A stretch of 64,000 nt of DNA from Lacticaseibacillus daqingensis (GTDB lineage: Bacteria > Bacillota > Bacilli > Lactobacillales > Lactobacillaceae), in the NCBI RefSeq assembly GCF_003946115.1, contig NZ_RHOH01000010.1, positions 1 to 64,000 on the forward strand, read 5' to 3'. The notes beneath the pieces were generated by a model, which was not told the DNA's origin, did no database searches, and saw only the letters and a program-made list of their open reading frames with translations. Both the position numbers and the translations under genes were made by a program. Each line of letters starts with the position of its first letter. The first letter of the stretch is position 1. Shown piece by piece: positions 17,692 to 26,525 of this stretch.

Positions 17692-17784
17692 CGCCCTAAA
17701 AGTTCTTGAACCCAAGGCGCCTCAAATGAAAGACGCGCACAAATCACGCCCTAATTTGAGGATAAAAAAAGTGGCCCGCCCTAA
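17692..17784 (+). repeat. Three direct copies of CGCCCTAA behind the integrase
   Basis: CGCCCTAA occurs at 17692-17699, 17747-17754 and 17777-17784; the first two are preceded by CA and the last two are followed by TT. Tn916-type integrases bind short direct repeats near the element ends with their N-terminal domain, so these are candidate arm sites. Spacings are 55 and 30 bases. Confidence 0.5.
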
Positions 17785-17800
17785 TTGGGAGAACCACTTT
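17764..17800 (-). terminator. Terminator of rplM-rpsI
   Basis: Read on the minus strand, AAAGTGG pairs with CCACTTT (17768-17774 and 17794-17800) around a loop with a further CCC/GGG pairing, and a run of seven T follows. It lies about 65 bases after the rpsI stop. The third CGCCCTAA repeat lies within its loop. Confidence 0.75.
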
Positions 17801-17864
17801 CGATGTTCGAGACTTACTTGAAACGTTGTCGTACCAACGTTTCCATCTCGATAGCATAACGCTA

Positions 17865-18257
17865 TTAACGTTTGCTAAATTGAGATGCCTTACGAGCCTT
17901 CTTCAGACCTGGCTTCTTACGTTCCTTCATACGAGGGTCACGTGTCAGCATGCCGGCGCGCTTGAGCGGGCCGCGGAAGTCTGGGTCAACGGTGAGTAGC
18001 GCACGGGAAATGCCGTGACGGGTTGCGCCGGCTTGGCCGGAGAAACCGCCGCCGTTAACGTTTACCAGAACATCGTACTGGCCGGTCGTTTCGGTGATGC
18101 CGAATGGCTGGGTCAGATCGAGGATCAGGTTTTCATATGGCAGGTAGTCGTGGACATCCTTGCCGTTCATCGTGATTTTGCCGGAGCCGGGCACCAAACG
18201 GACGCGGGCAACGGAGTTTTTGCGGCGACCAGTGCCGCTGTAAGATACTTGAGCCAC
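17865..18257 (-). CDS. rpsI: 30S ribosomal protein S9
   Basis: Small-subunit protein S9 (130 residues), whose C-terminal tail reaches the P-site tRNA. It begins [19 protein letters not shown], has the family block [19 protein letters not shown] and ends in the basic [12 protein letters not shown] tail. It lies 13 bases after rplM. The 3' end is intact although an integrative-element remnant lies directly behind it, so if this gene was the target, the tail was kept or rebuilt. Confidence 0.98.
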   Translation of the reverse strand: MAQVSYSGTGRRKNSVARVRLVPGSGKITMNGKDVHDYLPYENLILDLTQPFGITETTGQYDVLVNVNGGGFSGQAGATRHGISRALLTVDPDFRGPLKRAGMLTRDPRMKERKKPGLKKARKASQFSKR

Positions 18258-18270
18258 AGTTGTATCCTCC

Positions 18271-18717
18271 TTAGATTAGGTTGGTGATGTCGAGTACTTC
18301 TGGCTTCTGCGCTTCGTGTGGGTGTTCCTCACCCGCATAAACGTGAAGCTTCATGAATTGCTGGTGACCAAGCGTGTTCTTGGTTGGCAGCATCTTCTTG
18401 ACAGCGTATTCGACCAAGCGTGCTGGGTCATTCTTCAAAAGATCGCCAGCAACTTCATGCTTCAAACCACCTGGATGTTGGCTGTGACGGTAGTAGATCT
18501 TGTCGCTTGCCTTGTTACCGGTTAATTTCAGCTTAGAAGCGTTGATGACGATGACATTGTCACCGGTATCAACGTGTGGGGTGTAGGTCGGCTTGTTCTT
18601 GCCGCGCAGGATGGTCGCAACAACGGAAGCCAAACGGCCGAGGCTGATGTCCGTTGCGTCGATGACAACCCATTTACGTTCAATTTCGCCTGGCTTAGCC
18701 ATAAATGTTGTACGCAC
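18271..18717 (-). CDS. rplM: 50S ribosomal protein L13
   Basis: Large-subunit assembly protein L13 (148 residues), recognised by [19 protein letters not shown] and [21 protein letters not shown] longer frame opens at 18753, but GTG 18717 is the start: it gives the family N-terminus [16 protein letters not shown] and has GGAGG nine bases upstream. It is preceded by its own promoter and a nested hairpin like the L13 leader, which suggests autogenous control. It is cotranscribed with rpsI. Confidence 0.97.
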   Translation of the reverse strand: MRTTFMAKPGEIERKWVVIDATDISLGRLASVVATILRGKNKPTYTPHVDTGDNVIVINASKLKLTGNKASDKIYYRHSQHPGGLKHEVAGDLLKNDPARLVEYAVKKMLPTKNTLGHQQFMKLHVYAGEEHPHEAQKPEVLDITNLI

Positions 18718-18743
18718 GATTTGTTTCCTCCAATGTTCTGTGG

Positions 18744-18788
18744 TGTTTGACACGTAATAAGTTTCCGGGGCTTATCGTGGGGCAAACA
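18744..18788 (-). promoter_or_regulatory. L13-leader-like structured RNA
   Basis: Upstream of rplM a nested hairpin forms from TGTTTG/CAAACA, CACG/CGTG and ATAAG/CTTAT around the loop CCCCGGAAA. Its size and position match the ribosomal L13 leader known in low-G+C Gram-positives, where L13 is thought to bind and repress its own operon. The assignment rests on position and fold, not on a model search. Confidence 0.65.
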
Positions 18789-18800
18789 ATACCAGCTACT

Positions 18801-18829
18801 AACATACCAAAAATAGCGCAGTAAGTCAA
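18801..18829 (-). promoter_or_regulatory. Promoter of rplM-rpsI
   Basis: TTGACT (18824-18829 on the minus strand) and TATGTT (18801-18806) are 17 bases apart. The predicted start lies just ahead of the L13-leader hairpin. It lies between the MFS gene stop and rplM and lets rplM-rpsI be transcribed independently of truA. Confidence 0.75.
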
Positions 18830-18852
18830 TTTAGCTCAGCAGCTTTCACGCA

Positions 18853-20019
18853 TTATTTTCGTGTGGTGATCATCCGCCCGTGCAGAATGGCCCAACCGCA
18901 CCCGCCAAGCACGAAGCTCAGGCCCAACCACACCCAAACTAACCCGAGCCAGCCGATGTGGGCCACCATGAGGCCACAGCTGACCGGCCCCATGGCCGCC
19001 AGCCAGTAGCCGCCAGCCTGCGCCATACCAGAAAGGGCGGCCGTGGCTGCCACGGTGTCCGCCTTTTTTTGAAAAAAGACGATGCACACTGAAAACGCTG
19101 CGCCACTGGCCACGCCCATCAACACCGCCAACAACACGTTCAGGCCAAAGCTCGACGGGCCCAAAAGCAGGCCCACCAACCCGAGAGCAAAGCCGCCGAA
19201 CACCAGCCCCACGATCATCGCTAACCCGTGTCGCCGCTCCGCAAGACTGGGGGTGATCAGGCTCATCGGCAGGCCCGCAAGCTGAAAGCACGTCGCCAAG
19301 GTGCCGGCGTTGACAGTTGAAAAGCCGCCGGTTTGCCAAAATGTGGGCAACCAGGTCAATAGCGAGTAATACAGGATCGACTGAAGCCCAAAAAACAGCA
19401 TCACCAGCCAGGCCATCGATTGGCGCCCGATCTTTGGCGCCTGCGTCCGTGTCATCGCGTGGTGCGTTTTCATCTGCGGTAAGGCGAACAGCCAGCAGCC
19501 AGCAGCCGCAATGCTGAACAGGCCCAATCCGCCCATCGCCAGATTCGGGCCCCCCGCCTGCGCCAACAGGCCGGCCGTGCCGGTGCCAAGGCTGGCCACC
19601 AACCCCATCATGGTCGTGTACAGGGTCGTCATCAGCGCGATCCGCTGCGGGAACTCATCTTTAATCAGCGCAGGTAGCAGCACGTTGCCATTGGCAATGC
19701 CCAGCCCGATCAACACGGTCCCCCCGAGCAGCGCCACTGAACTCGGCAGCAGGCGCAGGTAGCTACCGGCAACCAGCATGATCGTCGCGGCCAGCAACAC
19801 CCGTGCGTTCCCAAACCGGGTGCCAAGGCGGCCGAGAAACGGCGAGGCGCAGGCGAACATCACCAAGGGAATGCTGGTCAGCCACCCCGCCGCGCTTTGC
19901 GACAGGCGCCCGCTTTGGGCCAAGGCGCTCAATAGCGGTGGCATCATCGTGATCGGCAGGCGCAAGTTTGCCCCGATCAGACACAGCCCCAGCACGATCA
20001 ATCCTCGCCGTTTAGTCAT
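18853..20019 (-). CDS. MFS transporter, CynX/NimT type
   Basis: A 388-residue major facilitator protein with 12 predicted membrane segments. The N-terminus [19 protein letters not shown] and the PPLLSALAQ stretch resemble the CynX/NimT group, which includes a cyanate transporter and 2-nitroimidazole efflux proteins; the substrate here is unknown. An open frame continues upstream to 20199 but that part overlaps truA, so I chose ATG 20019, which overlaps the truA stop by eight bases. It is an addition between truA and rplM, which in many relatives are neighbours. Composition is very G+C-rich. Confidence 0.85.
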   Translation of the reverse strand: MTKRRGLIVLGLCLIGANLRLPITMMPPLLSALAQSGRLSQSAAGWLTSIPLVMFACASPFLGRLGTRFGNARVLLAATIMLVAGSYLRLLPSSVALLGGTVLIGLGIANGNVLLPALIKDEFPQRIALMTTLYTTMMGLVASLGTGTAGLLAQAGGPNLAMGGLGLFSIAAAGCWLFALPQMKTHHAMTRTQAPKIGRQSMAWLVMLFFGLQSILYYSLLTWLPTFWQTGGFSTVNAGTLATCFQLAGLPMSLITPSLAERRHGLAMIVGLVFGGFALGLVGLLLGPSSFGLNVLLAVLMGVASGAAFSVCIVFFQKKADTVAATAALSGMAQAGGYWLAAMGPVSCGLMVAHIGWLGLVWVWLGLSFVLGGCGWAILHGRMITTRK

Positions 20020-20758
20020 AGTCCACTTCCTTGAGGTATAACCCTGAAGCCGGCGCGGTGCCGCGGGCCTGCTGGCGGTCTTTGACCGTATACAGCCGCA
20101 GGAAGTCGTGCACCGGCCGGCGCCGGCTGCCGATCTCCAGCAGCGTGGCGACCAGGATGCGCACCATGTTGTAGAGAAAGCCGTTGCCGTAGAATTCAAA
20201 AATCACTTCGTTCGTCGCGGGGTCCTCGCGCACCGTGGCCTCATAGATGGTGCGCACCTTGTTTTCGATCACCCCACCGCTAGCCGCGAAGCTGGTGAAG
20301 TCGTGCGTGCCCATCACATCCGGCAGCGCCGCGCGGATGAGGTCAAGGTCCAGTGGGTACGGGTAGTGGCCGGTGTACAGGCGGTTGAACGGGTTCGTGA
20401 AGCGCCCGCGCGCCACGCGGTACAGGTACCGCTTCCCGTGCGCGGAGTAGCGCGCGTGAAAATCCGCCGGCACGATCTCCGCCTTGAGGATCTCAATGTC
20501 CAGCGGCATCAGCGAATTCATCGCCCGCAGCATGGATTCTTCAGGGATCATCCCCGGGTAGTCGAAGGAGATGACTTGGCCCAGCGCGTGCACGCCGGAG
20601 TCGGTCCGCCCGGAGCCATCCACGTGAATAGCGGGCACCTTGGCCATTTTGCCGAGCGCTTTTTGCAACACGCCTTGCACGGTGCGCTGGTGCGGCTGCA
20701 CTTGGTAACCGGCAAAGTTGGTGCCATCATAGGCGAGGGTCAGTTTGTAGTGGGTCAT
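20012..20758 (-). CDS. truA: tRNA pseudouridine synthase A
   Basis: Makes pseudouridine at positions 38-40 of the tRNA anticodon arm. The catalytic Asp lies in [14 protein letters not shown] (about residue 53), and [16 protein letters not shown] and [17 protein letters not shown] are family blocks. Length (248) is normal. It follows ecfT in the common order of Lactobacillaceae but is separated from it by a 206-base gap holding a palindromic repeat element. The MFS gene overlaps its stop. Confidence 0.96.
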   Translation of the reverse strand: MTHYKLTLAYDGTNFAGYQVQPHQRTVQGVLQKALGKMAKVPAIHVDGSGRTDSGVHALGQVISFDYPGMIPEESMLRAMNSLMPLDIEILKAEIVPADFHARYSAHGKRYLYRVARGRFTNPFNRLYTGHYPYPLDLDLIRAALPDVMGTHDFTSFAASGGVIENKVRTIYEATVREDPATNEVIFEFYGNGFLYNMVRILVATLLEIGSRRRPVHDFLRLYTVKDRQQARGTAPASGLYLKEVDYD

Positions 20759-20784
20759 GGGGCCTTCCTTTTTTCAAATAAACG

Positions 20785-20955
20785 AGGCTAAGACAAAATA
20801 CGGTTTTAGCCCAGCGTATAAGCGAGATGGCCTGTAAAACCCGAACTTAGGTTTGACAGGTCATCTCGCTTATACGGCACGGGTGTCACATTTTGGCTTG
20901 TACTGTTCTGGAATCGTCGTACGGCCACAGGCAGTTTTTAATTTTGTCTCATCCT
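20785..20955. repeat. MITE-like palindromic element between ecfT and truA
   Basis: A 171-base stretch bounded by 15-base inverted repeats, AGGCTAAGACAAAAT (20785-20799) and ATTTTGTCTCATCCT (20941-20955), which match at 13 positions. Inside is a second hairpin with 27-base arms (20815-20841 and 20850-20876; 25 pairs match) and an 8-base loop. There is no coding capacity. This is the build of a miniature inverted-repeat element. No target duplication is obvious. Confidence 0.65.
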
Positions 20956-20964
20956 GGTCTCGAA

Positions 20965-21759
20965 CTAGGCGCGCAGGAACACGAGCCCGAGGGTCAAAAT
21001 CACCATCCAGCCGCCGGCATAGACGTCACGTGGATGGTACTGCAGGATGCGGTACTTGGTGCGCCCATCGCCGCCTTGGTAACCGCGCGCGTCCATCGCC
21101 GTGGCGAGGTCCTCCGCGATCCCAAACGAATCCACGAACAGCGGGATCAACAGCGGCACCACGGCCTTCATCTGTTGGAACAGGTTCCCACTGCCGAAGT
21201 CCACGCCGCGGGCGCGCTGCGCGTTCATGATCTTGGTGGTTTGGTCCATCAGCGTCGGCACAAAGCGTAGCGCGATCTGAAGCACCAACGCGAGTTCCGT
21301 GACCGGCACACCAATTTTGCGCAGTGGGTGCAGCAGCGACTCCACCGCATCGGCCAAGGCCAACGGCGGCGTGGTCAGCGTGAGCAGCGTTGAAACGAAG
21401 ATGATCAGCACGAAGCGCATGAAGATGAACGCCCCGTTGGTCAGCCCGTACTGCGTGATGGCCAGCCAGCCCCAGGACCAGTACACTGCCCCGCCCTTGG
21501 TGAAGAACACCTGCAAGGCAACGGTGAACAGGATGAGCCAAAGCATCGGCCGCACGCCGCGCATGAAGAAGCCGAGGCGAATTTTTGACGCGGCGACCAT
21601 GATCATCGTGGCGACGAACATCATCAGGTACGACTGCCAGTTGTTGGCGAGGAAAATGATGGCGATGTAGTAAAAGCTCGCCATCAGCTTCGTGCGGGGA
21701 TCCAATTTGTGCAGCCAGGAGTCCCCAGGCAGGTAGCGCCCGAGCAGCAGCTTATTCAT
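20965..21759 (-). CDS. ecfT: ECF transporter transmembrane component EcfT
   Basis: The shared membrane coupling subunit of group II energy-coupling-factor importers, which links the two ATPases to different vitamin- or metal-binding S proteins. Several membrane helices are seen, and the two cytoplasmic Ala-Arg-Gly coupling motifs are intact (AQRARGVDF and AMDARGYQG). I chose ATG 21759 ([12 protein letters not shown]) because GGAGGGGG precedes it; it overlaps the ecfA2 stop by eight bases. Length about 264 is normal. S components must be encoded elsewhere. Confidence 0.95.
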   Translation of the reverse strand: MNKLLLGRYLPGDSWLHKLDPRTKLMASFYYIAIIFLANNWQSYLMMFVATMIMVAASKIRLGFFMRGVRPMLWLILFTVALQVFFTKGGAVYWSWGWLAITQYGLTNGAFIFMRFVLIIFVSTLLTLTTPPLALADAVESLLHPLRKIGVPVTELALVLQIALRFVPTLMDQTTKIMNAQRARGVDFGSGNLFQQMKAVVPLLIPLFVDSFGIAEDLATAMDARGYQGGDGRTKYRILQYHPRDVYAGGWMVILTLGLVFLRA

Positions 21760-22618
21760 GCGCGCCCCCTCCAATCTGCGGAAGAAGCTGGGTCGCCAGC
21801 TCTTCTGCCGTCAGCGGTAGCGGGTCAAAGTGAAAGCCGCGCTGCGCCAGTCGTTCCGCCATCGCCGCGGTTTTGGGCAGCCCCAGCGAGTTGGCGCGCA
21901 GCCAGTCGGTGTCCGCGAACACCTCGCGCGGCGTGCCCTGCTTGATCAGCGCGCCTTGCGCCATCACCAGCACATGGTCGGCGTAATCGGCCACGTCATC
22001 CATCTGGTGCGTCACCAGCACGATGGTCAGGTGCTCGGTGTCATGGAGCTTGGCAAACATCGCCATCATCTCCGCGCGCCCGGCCGGGTCCAACCCCGCC
22101 GTGGGTTCGTCGAGCACCAGCACCTCCGGCTGCATCGCCAGCACCCCGGCGATCGCCACGCGGCGCATCTGCCCGCCGGACAGGTCAAACGGGGACTGTT
22201 CCAGCACCGACTGCGGCAGCCCCACCAGCTCAACCATGCGCTTGGCCAAGGCCAGGGCCTCATCCTCGGGCACCCCAAAGTTCTTGGGGCCAAAAGCGAT
22301 GTCCTTGGCCACGGTTTGCTCAAACAGCTGGTTTTCCGCAAACTGGAAAACCATGCCGACCTTTTGCCGCAGCGGCTTCAGGTTCTTGTTGGACGTCTCG
22401 CTGGTGATCTGAAAATCGCCGATCGACACGGTGCCCGCAGTCGGTTTTAAGAGCGCGTTCAGGTGCTGCAACAACGTCGACTTGCCGCTCCCGGTGTGGC
22501 CGATAATGGCCGTGTAGCTGCCGTCTTTGATCGTTGCCGACACATCCTTGAGGCCGTCGCCTTCAAACGGCGTGCCGGCCTGGTATGTGAAACTCACATG
22601 GTCGAATGTAATGTCCAT
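21752..22618 (-). CDS. ecfA2: ECF transporter ATPase EcfA2
   Basis: Second ATPase of the ECF importer module. Walker A is [11 protein letters not shown] (about 38-48), the signature is [13 protein letters not shown], and Walker B is [13 protein letters not shown], followed by the switch His in VTHQMDD. Length 288 is typical for EcfA2. The gene overlaps ecfA1 by 25 bases and ecfT by eight, so translation of the three is coupled. It pairs with EcfA1 to drive uptake of micronutrients. Confidence 0.95.
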   Translation of the reverse strand: MDITFDHVSFTYQAGTPFEGDGLKDVSATIKDGSYTAIIGHTGSGKSTLLQHLNALLKPTAGTVSIGDFQITSETSNKNLKPLRQKVGMVFQFAENQLFEQTVAKDIAFGPKNFGVPEDEALALAKRMVELVGLPQSVLEQSPFDLSGGQMRRVAIAGVLAMQPEVLVLDEPTAGLDPAGRAEMMAMFAKLHDTEHLTIVLVTHQMDDVADYADHVLVMAQGALIKQGTPREVFADTDWLRANSLGLPKTAAMAERLAQRGFHFDPLPLTAEELATQLLPQIGGGAHE

Positions 22619-23430
22619 AGGTACGCTACCAAGCCTTCCTCATCAAGATAGGTCTGCGGCATGGCTACGCCGCGGGCGGTCAGCGCCGCCTTGAGTTTTT
22701 CGGGGTACGGCACATCGAGCCCCAACGCCAGCAACTCCGGTCCGTAGGCAAAAATCTCGGCTGGGGTGCCGGTGGTTTTGATCTGCCCATCGTTCAGCAG
22801 AATGACGCGGTCGGCCTTGGCCGCCTCGTCGATATCATGCGTGATGGACAGCACCGTCAGCTGCGTGGTGGCGCGCAACTGCTGGATCAAGCGAATGATC
22901 TCTGTGCGCCCAGCCGGGTCGAGCATCGAGGTCGCCTCGTCCAGGATGATGATGTCTGGACGCTGCGCGATGATGCCGGCAATGGCGACGCGCTGTTTTT
23001 GGCCGCCGGACAGCCGGGCGGGTTCACGCGAGGCGAAATCGCTCATCTCAACGGCTTCCAGCGCTTCTTGCACGCGCACGAGCATTTCCGCGCGCGGAAT
23101 GCCACGGTTTTCCAGGCCGAACGCGACATCATCAGCCACGGTGGCGCCAACGAACTGGTTGTCCGGATTCTGAAACACGATGCCCACCTTAGCGCGAATG
23201 GCCCAGACGGTTTCTTCTGCCAGCGTCATGCCCGCGATGTCAACCACGCCCGAGTCCGGCGCCAACAGTCCGTTCAGGTTCTTGGCCAGCGTCGACTTGC
23301 CGCTACCATTGTGTCCGATGATGGCGACCCACTCGCCGGCGCCCACCTCAAAGGAGACGTCCTGCAACGCGGGATGGTCTGCGTCTGGATAATGAAAATT
23401 CAGGTGCGAAACTGCGATAGCCGGTGTCAT
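22594..23430 (-). CDS. ecfA1: ECF transporter ATPase EcfA1
   Basis: First ATPase of the ECF module. Walker A is [13 protein letters not shown], the signature [13 protein letters not shown], Walker [14 protein letters not shown], and the switch His is in [10 protein letters not shown] chose ATG 23430 ([16 protein letters not shown]) with AAGGGG upstream over a start at 23451. In most relatives this gene follows rplQ directly, but here about 14 kb of accessory operons lie in between, and it has its own promoter-like extended -10. Confidence 0.95.
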   Translation of the reverse strand: MTPAIAVSHLNFHYPDADHPALQDVSFEVGAGEWVAIIGHNGSGKSTLAKNLNGLLAPDSGVVDIAGMTLAEETVWAIRAKVGIVFQNPDNQFVGATVADDVAFGLENRGIPRAEMLVRVQEALEAVEMSDFASREPARLSGGQKQRVAIAGIIAQRPDIIILDEATSMLDPAGRTEIIRLIQQLRATTQLTVLSITHDIDEAAKADRVILLNDGQIKTTGTPAEIFAYGPELLALGLDVPYPEKLKAALTARGVAMPQTYLDEEGLVAYLWTLHSTM

Positions 23431-23465
23431 GGGACCCCTTCTTTCCGTCAATGCATATCAGAAAC

Positions 23466-23474
23466 ATGATAGCA
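23466..23474 (-). promoter_or_regulatory. Extended -10 promoter candidate of ecfA1
   Basis: On the minus strand TGCTATCAT forms a TGN-extended -10 box 35 bases before the ecfA1 start. I see no good -35 box. It would serve ecfA1-ecfA2-ecfT and perhaps truA now that the genes are detached from the ribosomal operon. Confidence 0.45.
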
Positions 23475-23567
23475 TATTTGCCTCTGTCATGCCGGATAAA
23501 CGCTATCTGTATCAGGATTGACCACAAATTTCGACTTATCTCCACTCTAGCTGTGCCAAGCCACGCA

Positions 23568-23601
23568 AAAAGCGGCTTCCCACCTTCGGAAAACCGCTTT
23601 T
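23568..23601 (-). terminator. Terminator behind the 100-residue unknown gene
   Basis: AAAAGCGG (23568-23575) pairs with CCGCTTTT (23594-23601). On the minus strand the stem is followed by TTTTTGCG. It begins about ten bases after the stop codon at 23612 and separates this gene from ecfA1. Confidence 0.75.
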
Positions 23602-23611
23602 CTTTCGCTGC

Positions 23612-23914
23612 TCAGGCCATATACGAGCGCCGGCCCCGACGGTACAAGTCGTCGCCGTCGTAGTCGGTGTGATTGACCGAAAACGTGTTATCATCGCGGA
23701 TGGCGATGGCGTTAGCCCCAACGTAATTCGCCGGGCTCACCTGCATCATGCCACCCCAGGTTTTCTTCGACACCTGCCGCGACACGCCAACGGCCATCTG
23801 CTCGTTCACGGCGCTGCGCACATAGCGCGTCTGGCCGTCTTCAAACGTCACCCGCAAAAACAGATTCGGCAGCATCTGCACCGTGTCGATGCGTGGAATG
23901 GGTTGGTCAGTCAT
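23612..23914 (-). CDS. Small conserved-looking protein of unknown function
   Basis: A protein of 100 residues that I do not recognise. It starts MTDQPIPRIDTVQMLPNLFL and has a beta-rich middle (RVTFEDGQTRYVRSAVNEQ) and an acidic Asp-Asp tail region ending in YRRGRRSYMA. No membrane segment or signal peptide is seen. The first half loosely recalls short proteins whose strands read 'leVtFdDG', but I would not assign a family. ATG 23914 is preferred to GTG 23926 because GAAAGGTGG precedes it. It has its own terminator and is a single gene between ecfA1 and the PTS operon. Confidence 0.65.
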   Translation of the reverse strand: MTDQPIPRIDTVQMLPNLFLRVTFEDGQTRYVRSAVNEQMAVGVSRQVSKKTWGGMMQVSPANYVGANAIAIRDDNTFSVNHTDYDGDDLYRRGRRSYMA

Positions 23915-24021
23915 TGAAACTGCCACCTTTCACCTTATTATCAAATCAGCGTTAGCCTTAATCTAACTTTATGCGAGCGCGGTTTCACACGTCAACCAAT
24001 CAAATCTGTAGACCCACTGAT

Positions 24022-24048
24022 AAAAAGAGCCCTTCCGTGGAAGAACTC
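24022..24048 (-). terminator. Terminator of the GH4 PTS operon
   Basis: GAGCCCTTCC (24027-24036) and GGAAGAACTC (24039-24048) pair at eight of ten positions, and on the minus strand five T follow. It lies about 120 bases after the EIIA stop at 24171. Confidence 0.7.
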
Positions 24049-24170
24049 CCTAAAAATGTTCAAACGATACCTGAATAGCAGTCGACGTAGATCTCAGTTA
24101 TCGCCGAAACAATTCTTGATTCACATGTGTTTGTGCAACTCCCACAGCTTAAGTGGTCGCCAAAATGGCG

Positions 24171-24635
24171 TCATCCTACAACCTGCCCAATTTCTTGACC
24201 TGCTTGAACCGTTTTTGTCGTATAGCTTAATGCCCGGTCATCAAGATTCGTAATTGCAACAATCACATCCGACTGTTTTCCTGCCCCAGTCAGTACGTCC
24301 AGATCAACGCTGGCCACTAGTTGGCCAGCTATAACTGACTCGCCATTAGTTACAACAACTTTAAAACCGTGACCGTTTAGCTCAACGGTATCAATGCCAA
24401 TATGAAGAATAACCTCCAGGCCCTGCTTTGTTGTCAGACCAATTGCATGCATCGTCGGAAACACTGTTGTGATCGTTCCGGCTACGGGTGACACAATCTC
24501 CCCAGAAACCGGCTCAACCGCGAAGCCATCGCCCATCATCTTAGTCGAGAAAACTTCATCTGGCACCTCAGTGATCGGCTTTAGCTCACCGGTTGCTGGT
24601 GCAAAGAGCTTCACCGCCTTCTTTGTAAAAAACAT
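24171..24635 (-). CDS. PTS glucose-type EIIA component
   Basis: A stand-alone EIIA of the glucose family (154 residues) that passes phosphate from HPr to the EIIB domain of the operon's permease. The active His is His78 in LEVILHIGIDTVEL, with His63 (FPTMHAIG) as the helper. I chose ATG 24635 (MFFTKKAVKLFAP), which has AGGAGGTGG upstream; a GTG nine bases earlier lies inside that site. The EIIBC protein of this operon has no EIIA domain, so this gene completes it. It is last in the operon, 12 bases after the glycerate kinase gene. Confidence 0.93.
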   Translation of the reverse strand: MFFTKKAVKLFAPATGELKPITEVPDEVFSTKMMGDGFAVEPVSGEIVSPVAGTITTVFPTMHAIGLTTKQGLEVILHIGIDTVELNGHGFKVVVTNGESVIAGQLVASVDLDVLTGAGKQSDVIVAITNLDDRALSYTTKTVQAGQEIGQVVG

Positions 24636-24647
24636 CTGTTCCACCTC

Positions 24648-25769
24648 CTATCTCTGAATGATTTTTATGACTTGAGCGGCAGTCGTTGATAGCCCTTGGG
24701 CTGCTTTGCTCGGCTGCATTGCCTCTTCCAAGCACAGCGGCTCTTGCTGGATTGAAAATGCAGCGATCATGTGCTGCTCAAGTTCACCAAGATCACGATC
24801 CCGTCGACCACATAAGGCAACGACAGGTACATGCTGTATCTCAGCCTCTCTTGCAATTCCATAGGGCACCTTTCCCATCACCGACTGGCCGTCTAGACTA
24901 CCTTCACCGGTAATGACCAAGCTTGCCTCAGCGAGTCGAGATTTCATCCGGCAAGATTGACTTACCAAGTTGAACCCATTGCACATTTTGCCACCCAACA
25001 TATAAATTGCTCCGCCAATGCCTCCCGCGGCGCCAAGTCCTGGCACTTTATCCAAGTTCTCCATCTCCGCAACTTGTCTAAGTTGCTTATCTAGCCGGCT
25101 AATTTGCACCTTATCCAGCCCTTTTTGTGCGCCAAATGTGACCGCTGCACCGCGTTCACCCGCATATGTCGCATTAACGTCATACGCGCCAATCAAGCGT
25201 ACATGACGCAACAGTTGACGTGCCCGCGTTAGGTCTATCTTGCAAACGTCGATGAGTGGATTGCCCTTCACAATCTCCTTACCAGCGTGATCATAGATAT
25301 TAGCCCCTAGCGCCCTCAGGAGCCCCAGACCACCATCCGTGGTAGCCGATCCCCCTAAGGTCAGGATGATCTGCTGAACACCTCGGTTTACCGCATCTCT
25401 TATGAGAATGCCAATACCATCGGTCGATGCTAAGAATGTACTTAATCCCTTTTTTTGCATTGCCGGTAGGCCAACCACCTGTGCAACTTCAATCACTGCT
25501 GTACGAAGTTCCAGAAAATCAGTTATCAAGTACCGTGTATTCTGGGGTTGCATCAATGGGTTCAGCGAGACACATGCAACGAGCTCGCCGCCAAGGTTCA
25601 CCTTCAAAGCTTCCAGTGTCCCTTCGCCGCCATCAGCGATTGCAACAACGGTGGTCTGAACTTCCTTCGCCACTTGAGTTATTCCTGCAGCAACTGCGTT
25701 TCCGGCTTCTAATGAGGACAAGCTACCTTTAAAAGAATCAATCGCAATTAGAACTGACTTAACTTCCAT
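24648..25769 (-). CDS. Glycerate kinase, GarK/GlxK family
   Basis: A 373-residue kinase that phosphorylates D-glycerate, feeding it into lower glycolysis. The start VLIAIDSFKGSLSSLEAGNA, the block AIADGGEGTLEAL, the glycine-rich TLGGSATTDGGLG and the ITGEGSLDGQS stretch are diagnostic of the family. It lies eight bases behind the deacetylase gene and 12 before EIIA, clearly within the PTS operon. A glycerate kinase is unusual beside a 6-phospho-alpha-glucosidase and suggests that hydrolysis of the imported compound frees glycerate. Confidence 0.93.
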   Translation of the reverse strand: MEVKSVLIAIDSFKGSLSSLEAGNAVAAGITQVAKEVQTTVVAIADGGEGTLEALKVNLGGELVACVSLNPLMQPQNTRYLITDFLELRTAVIEVAQVVGLPAMQKKGLSTFLASTDGIGILIRDAVNRGVQQIILTLGGSATTDGGLGLLRALGANIYDHAGKEIVKGNPLIDVCKIDLTRARQLLRHVRLIGAYDVNATYAGERGAAVTFGAQKGLDKVQISRLDKQLRQVAEMENLDKVPGLGAAGGIGGAIYMLGGKMCNGFNLVSQSCRMKSRLAEASLVITGEGSLDGQSVMGKVPYGIAREAEIQHVPVVALCGRRDRDLGELEQHMIAAFSIQQEPLCLEEAMQPSKAAQGLSTTAAQVIKIIQR

Positions 25770-25777
25770 AAGGCTGC

Positions 25778-26512
25778 CTATAACTTCGGAACCTGACCAT
25801 AAGTGATAAGGTCGACATTCTGATCCCGCAGAAAATCGCCGAACGTCTGACCCGTCAGAAAATCGAGTTCGCCTGCGCGCTGGGTATTATATGAGGAGTG
25901 ATCCAATAAGTACTGATCGACGTAGCCCGGATGCGTCATAATTTCAACGTACTCGCTCTGCGTAATATCTTCAAAGCGATCGTAGATATAGTCCAAATCC
26001 GGTGCCAAATCGTAGGTATGGTGACTGATAAACGTGACGGGTGAATATTTCCCGATCCGATGATGGCGTAGCGGCAAATCGACTTCTTCCGCTAACTCAA
26101 TTGCAGCCTGTTTAATCTCTGGCACCTCATCCGTAGAGAACAGATGTGAATCGATATGATCAGGTTTCTCGCCGACTAAGTCTAAGTACCGCTGATATTG
26201 TGCATGTACTTCTTCCCGCAGTTCATTCAAATCATAATGATGATCTGCTGGGAGTTGCCGTGGCTTAATCATATCGCCGCTTGCGCTCACCAGCGTCTTT
26301 CCTGTGGTCATCGGCCGCCCCAAACTGAGGTTGAGATGCAACCCGACACCCAAATCAGGATACTGTTCCTTTAATTTTACGGCATCTTCAGTTCCTGGCA
26401 TCGTCACCATTAAAGTAGTTGAGGTTAAGACACCCATTCGGAACGCATCGATAATACCAAGATTAATTCCGCGATCGTATCCAAAATCATCTCCATTGAT
26501 AATCAATTTCAT
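25778..26512 (-). CDS. ChbG/YdjC-like carbohydrate deacetylase
   Basis: A metal-dependent deacetylase of the ChbG/YdjC family, which removes acetyl groups from N-acetylated sugars such as chitobiose derivatives. The metal site is seen in IINGDDFGYDRG (Asp8-Asp9), GLHLNLSLGRP and PDHIDSHLF, all conserved. I chose ATG 26512 because AGGAGG precedes it and because it gives the family N-terminus MKLIINGDD. It lies 13 bases after the GH4 gene. Its presence means the imported sugar may carry an acetyl group, or that several substrates share the operon. Confidence 0.9.
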   Translation of the reverse strand: MKLIINGDDFGYDRGINLGIIDAFRMGVLTSTTLMVTMPGTEDAVKLKEQYPDLGVGLHLNLSLGRPMTTGKTLVSASGDMIKPRQLPADHHYDLNELREEVHAQYQRYLDLVGEKPDHIDSHLFSTDEVPEIKQAAIELAEEVDLPLRHHRIGKYSPVTFISHHTYDLAPDLDYIYDRFEDITQSEYVEIMTHPGYVDQYLLDHSSYNTQRAGELDFLTGQTFGDFLRDQNVDLITYGQVPKL

Positions 26513-26525
26513 TCTCGCAAACCTC

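Larger units (their letters stand above)
14930..17790 (+). mobile_element. Remnant of a Tn916-type integrative element (regulation and integration end)
   Basis: Four genes in the order sigma-like, Orf8-like, excisionase, integrase reproduce the right end of Tn916-family integrative and conjugative elements. No conjugation, replication or cargo genes are present, so this is a deletion remnant or a minimal element. It ends just behind rpsI, and the last repeat copy overlaps the rpsI terminator. I could not find direct repeats that would define attL and attR; both limits are estimates. Confidence 0.6.

Noticed and set aside
14784-17864. Direct attL/attR repeats of the integrative element
   Set aside because: The rpsI 3' sequence (AACGTTTGCTAAATTG) does not recur to the left of the element; CTAACGTTAG near 14846 is similar by chance only.
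18836-19339. A 167-codon minus-strand frame inside the CynX-type MFS gene
   Set aside because: It is an alternative frame of the same strand, with low-complexity Gly/Arg content and no start signal.
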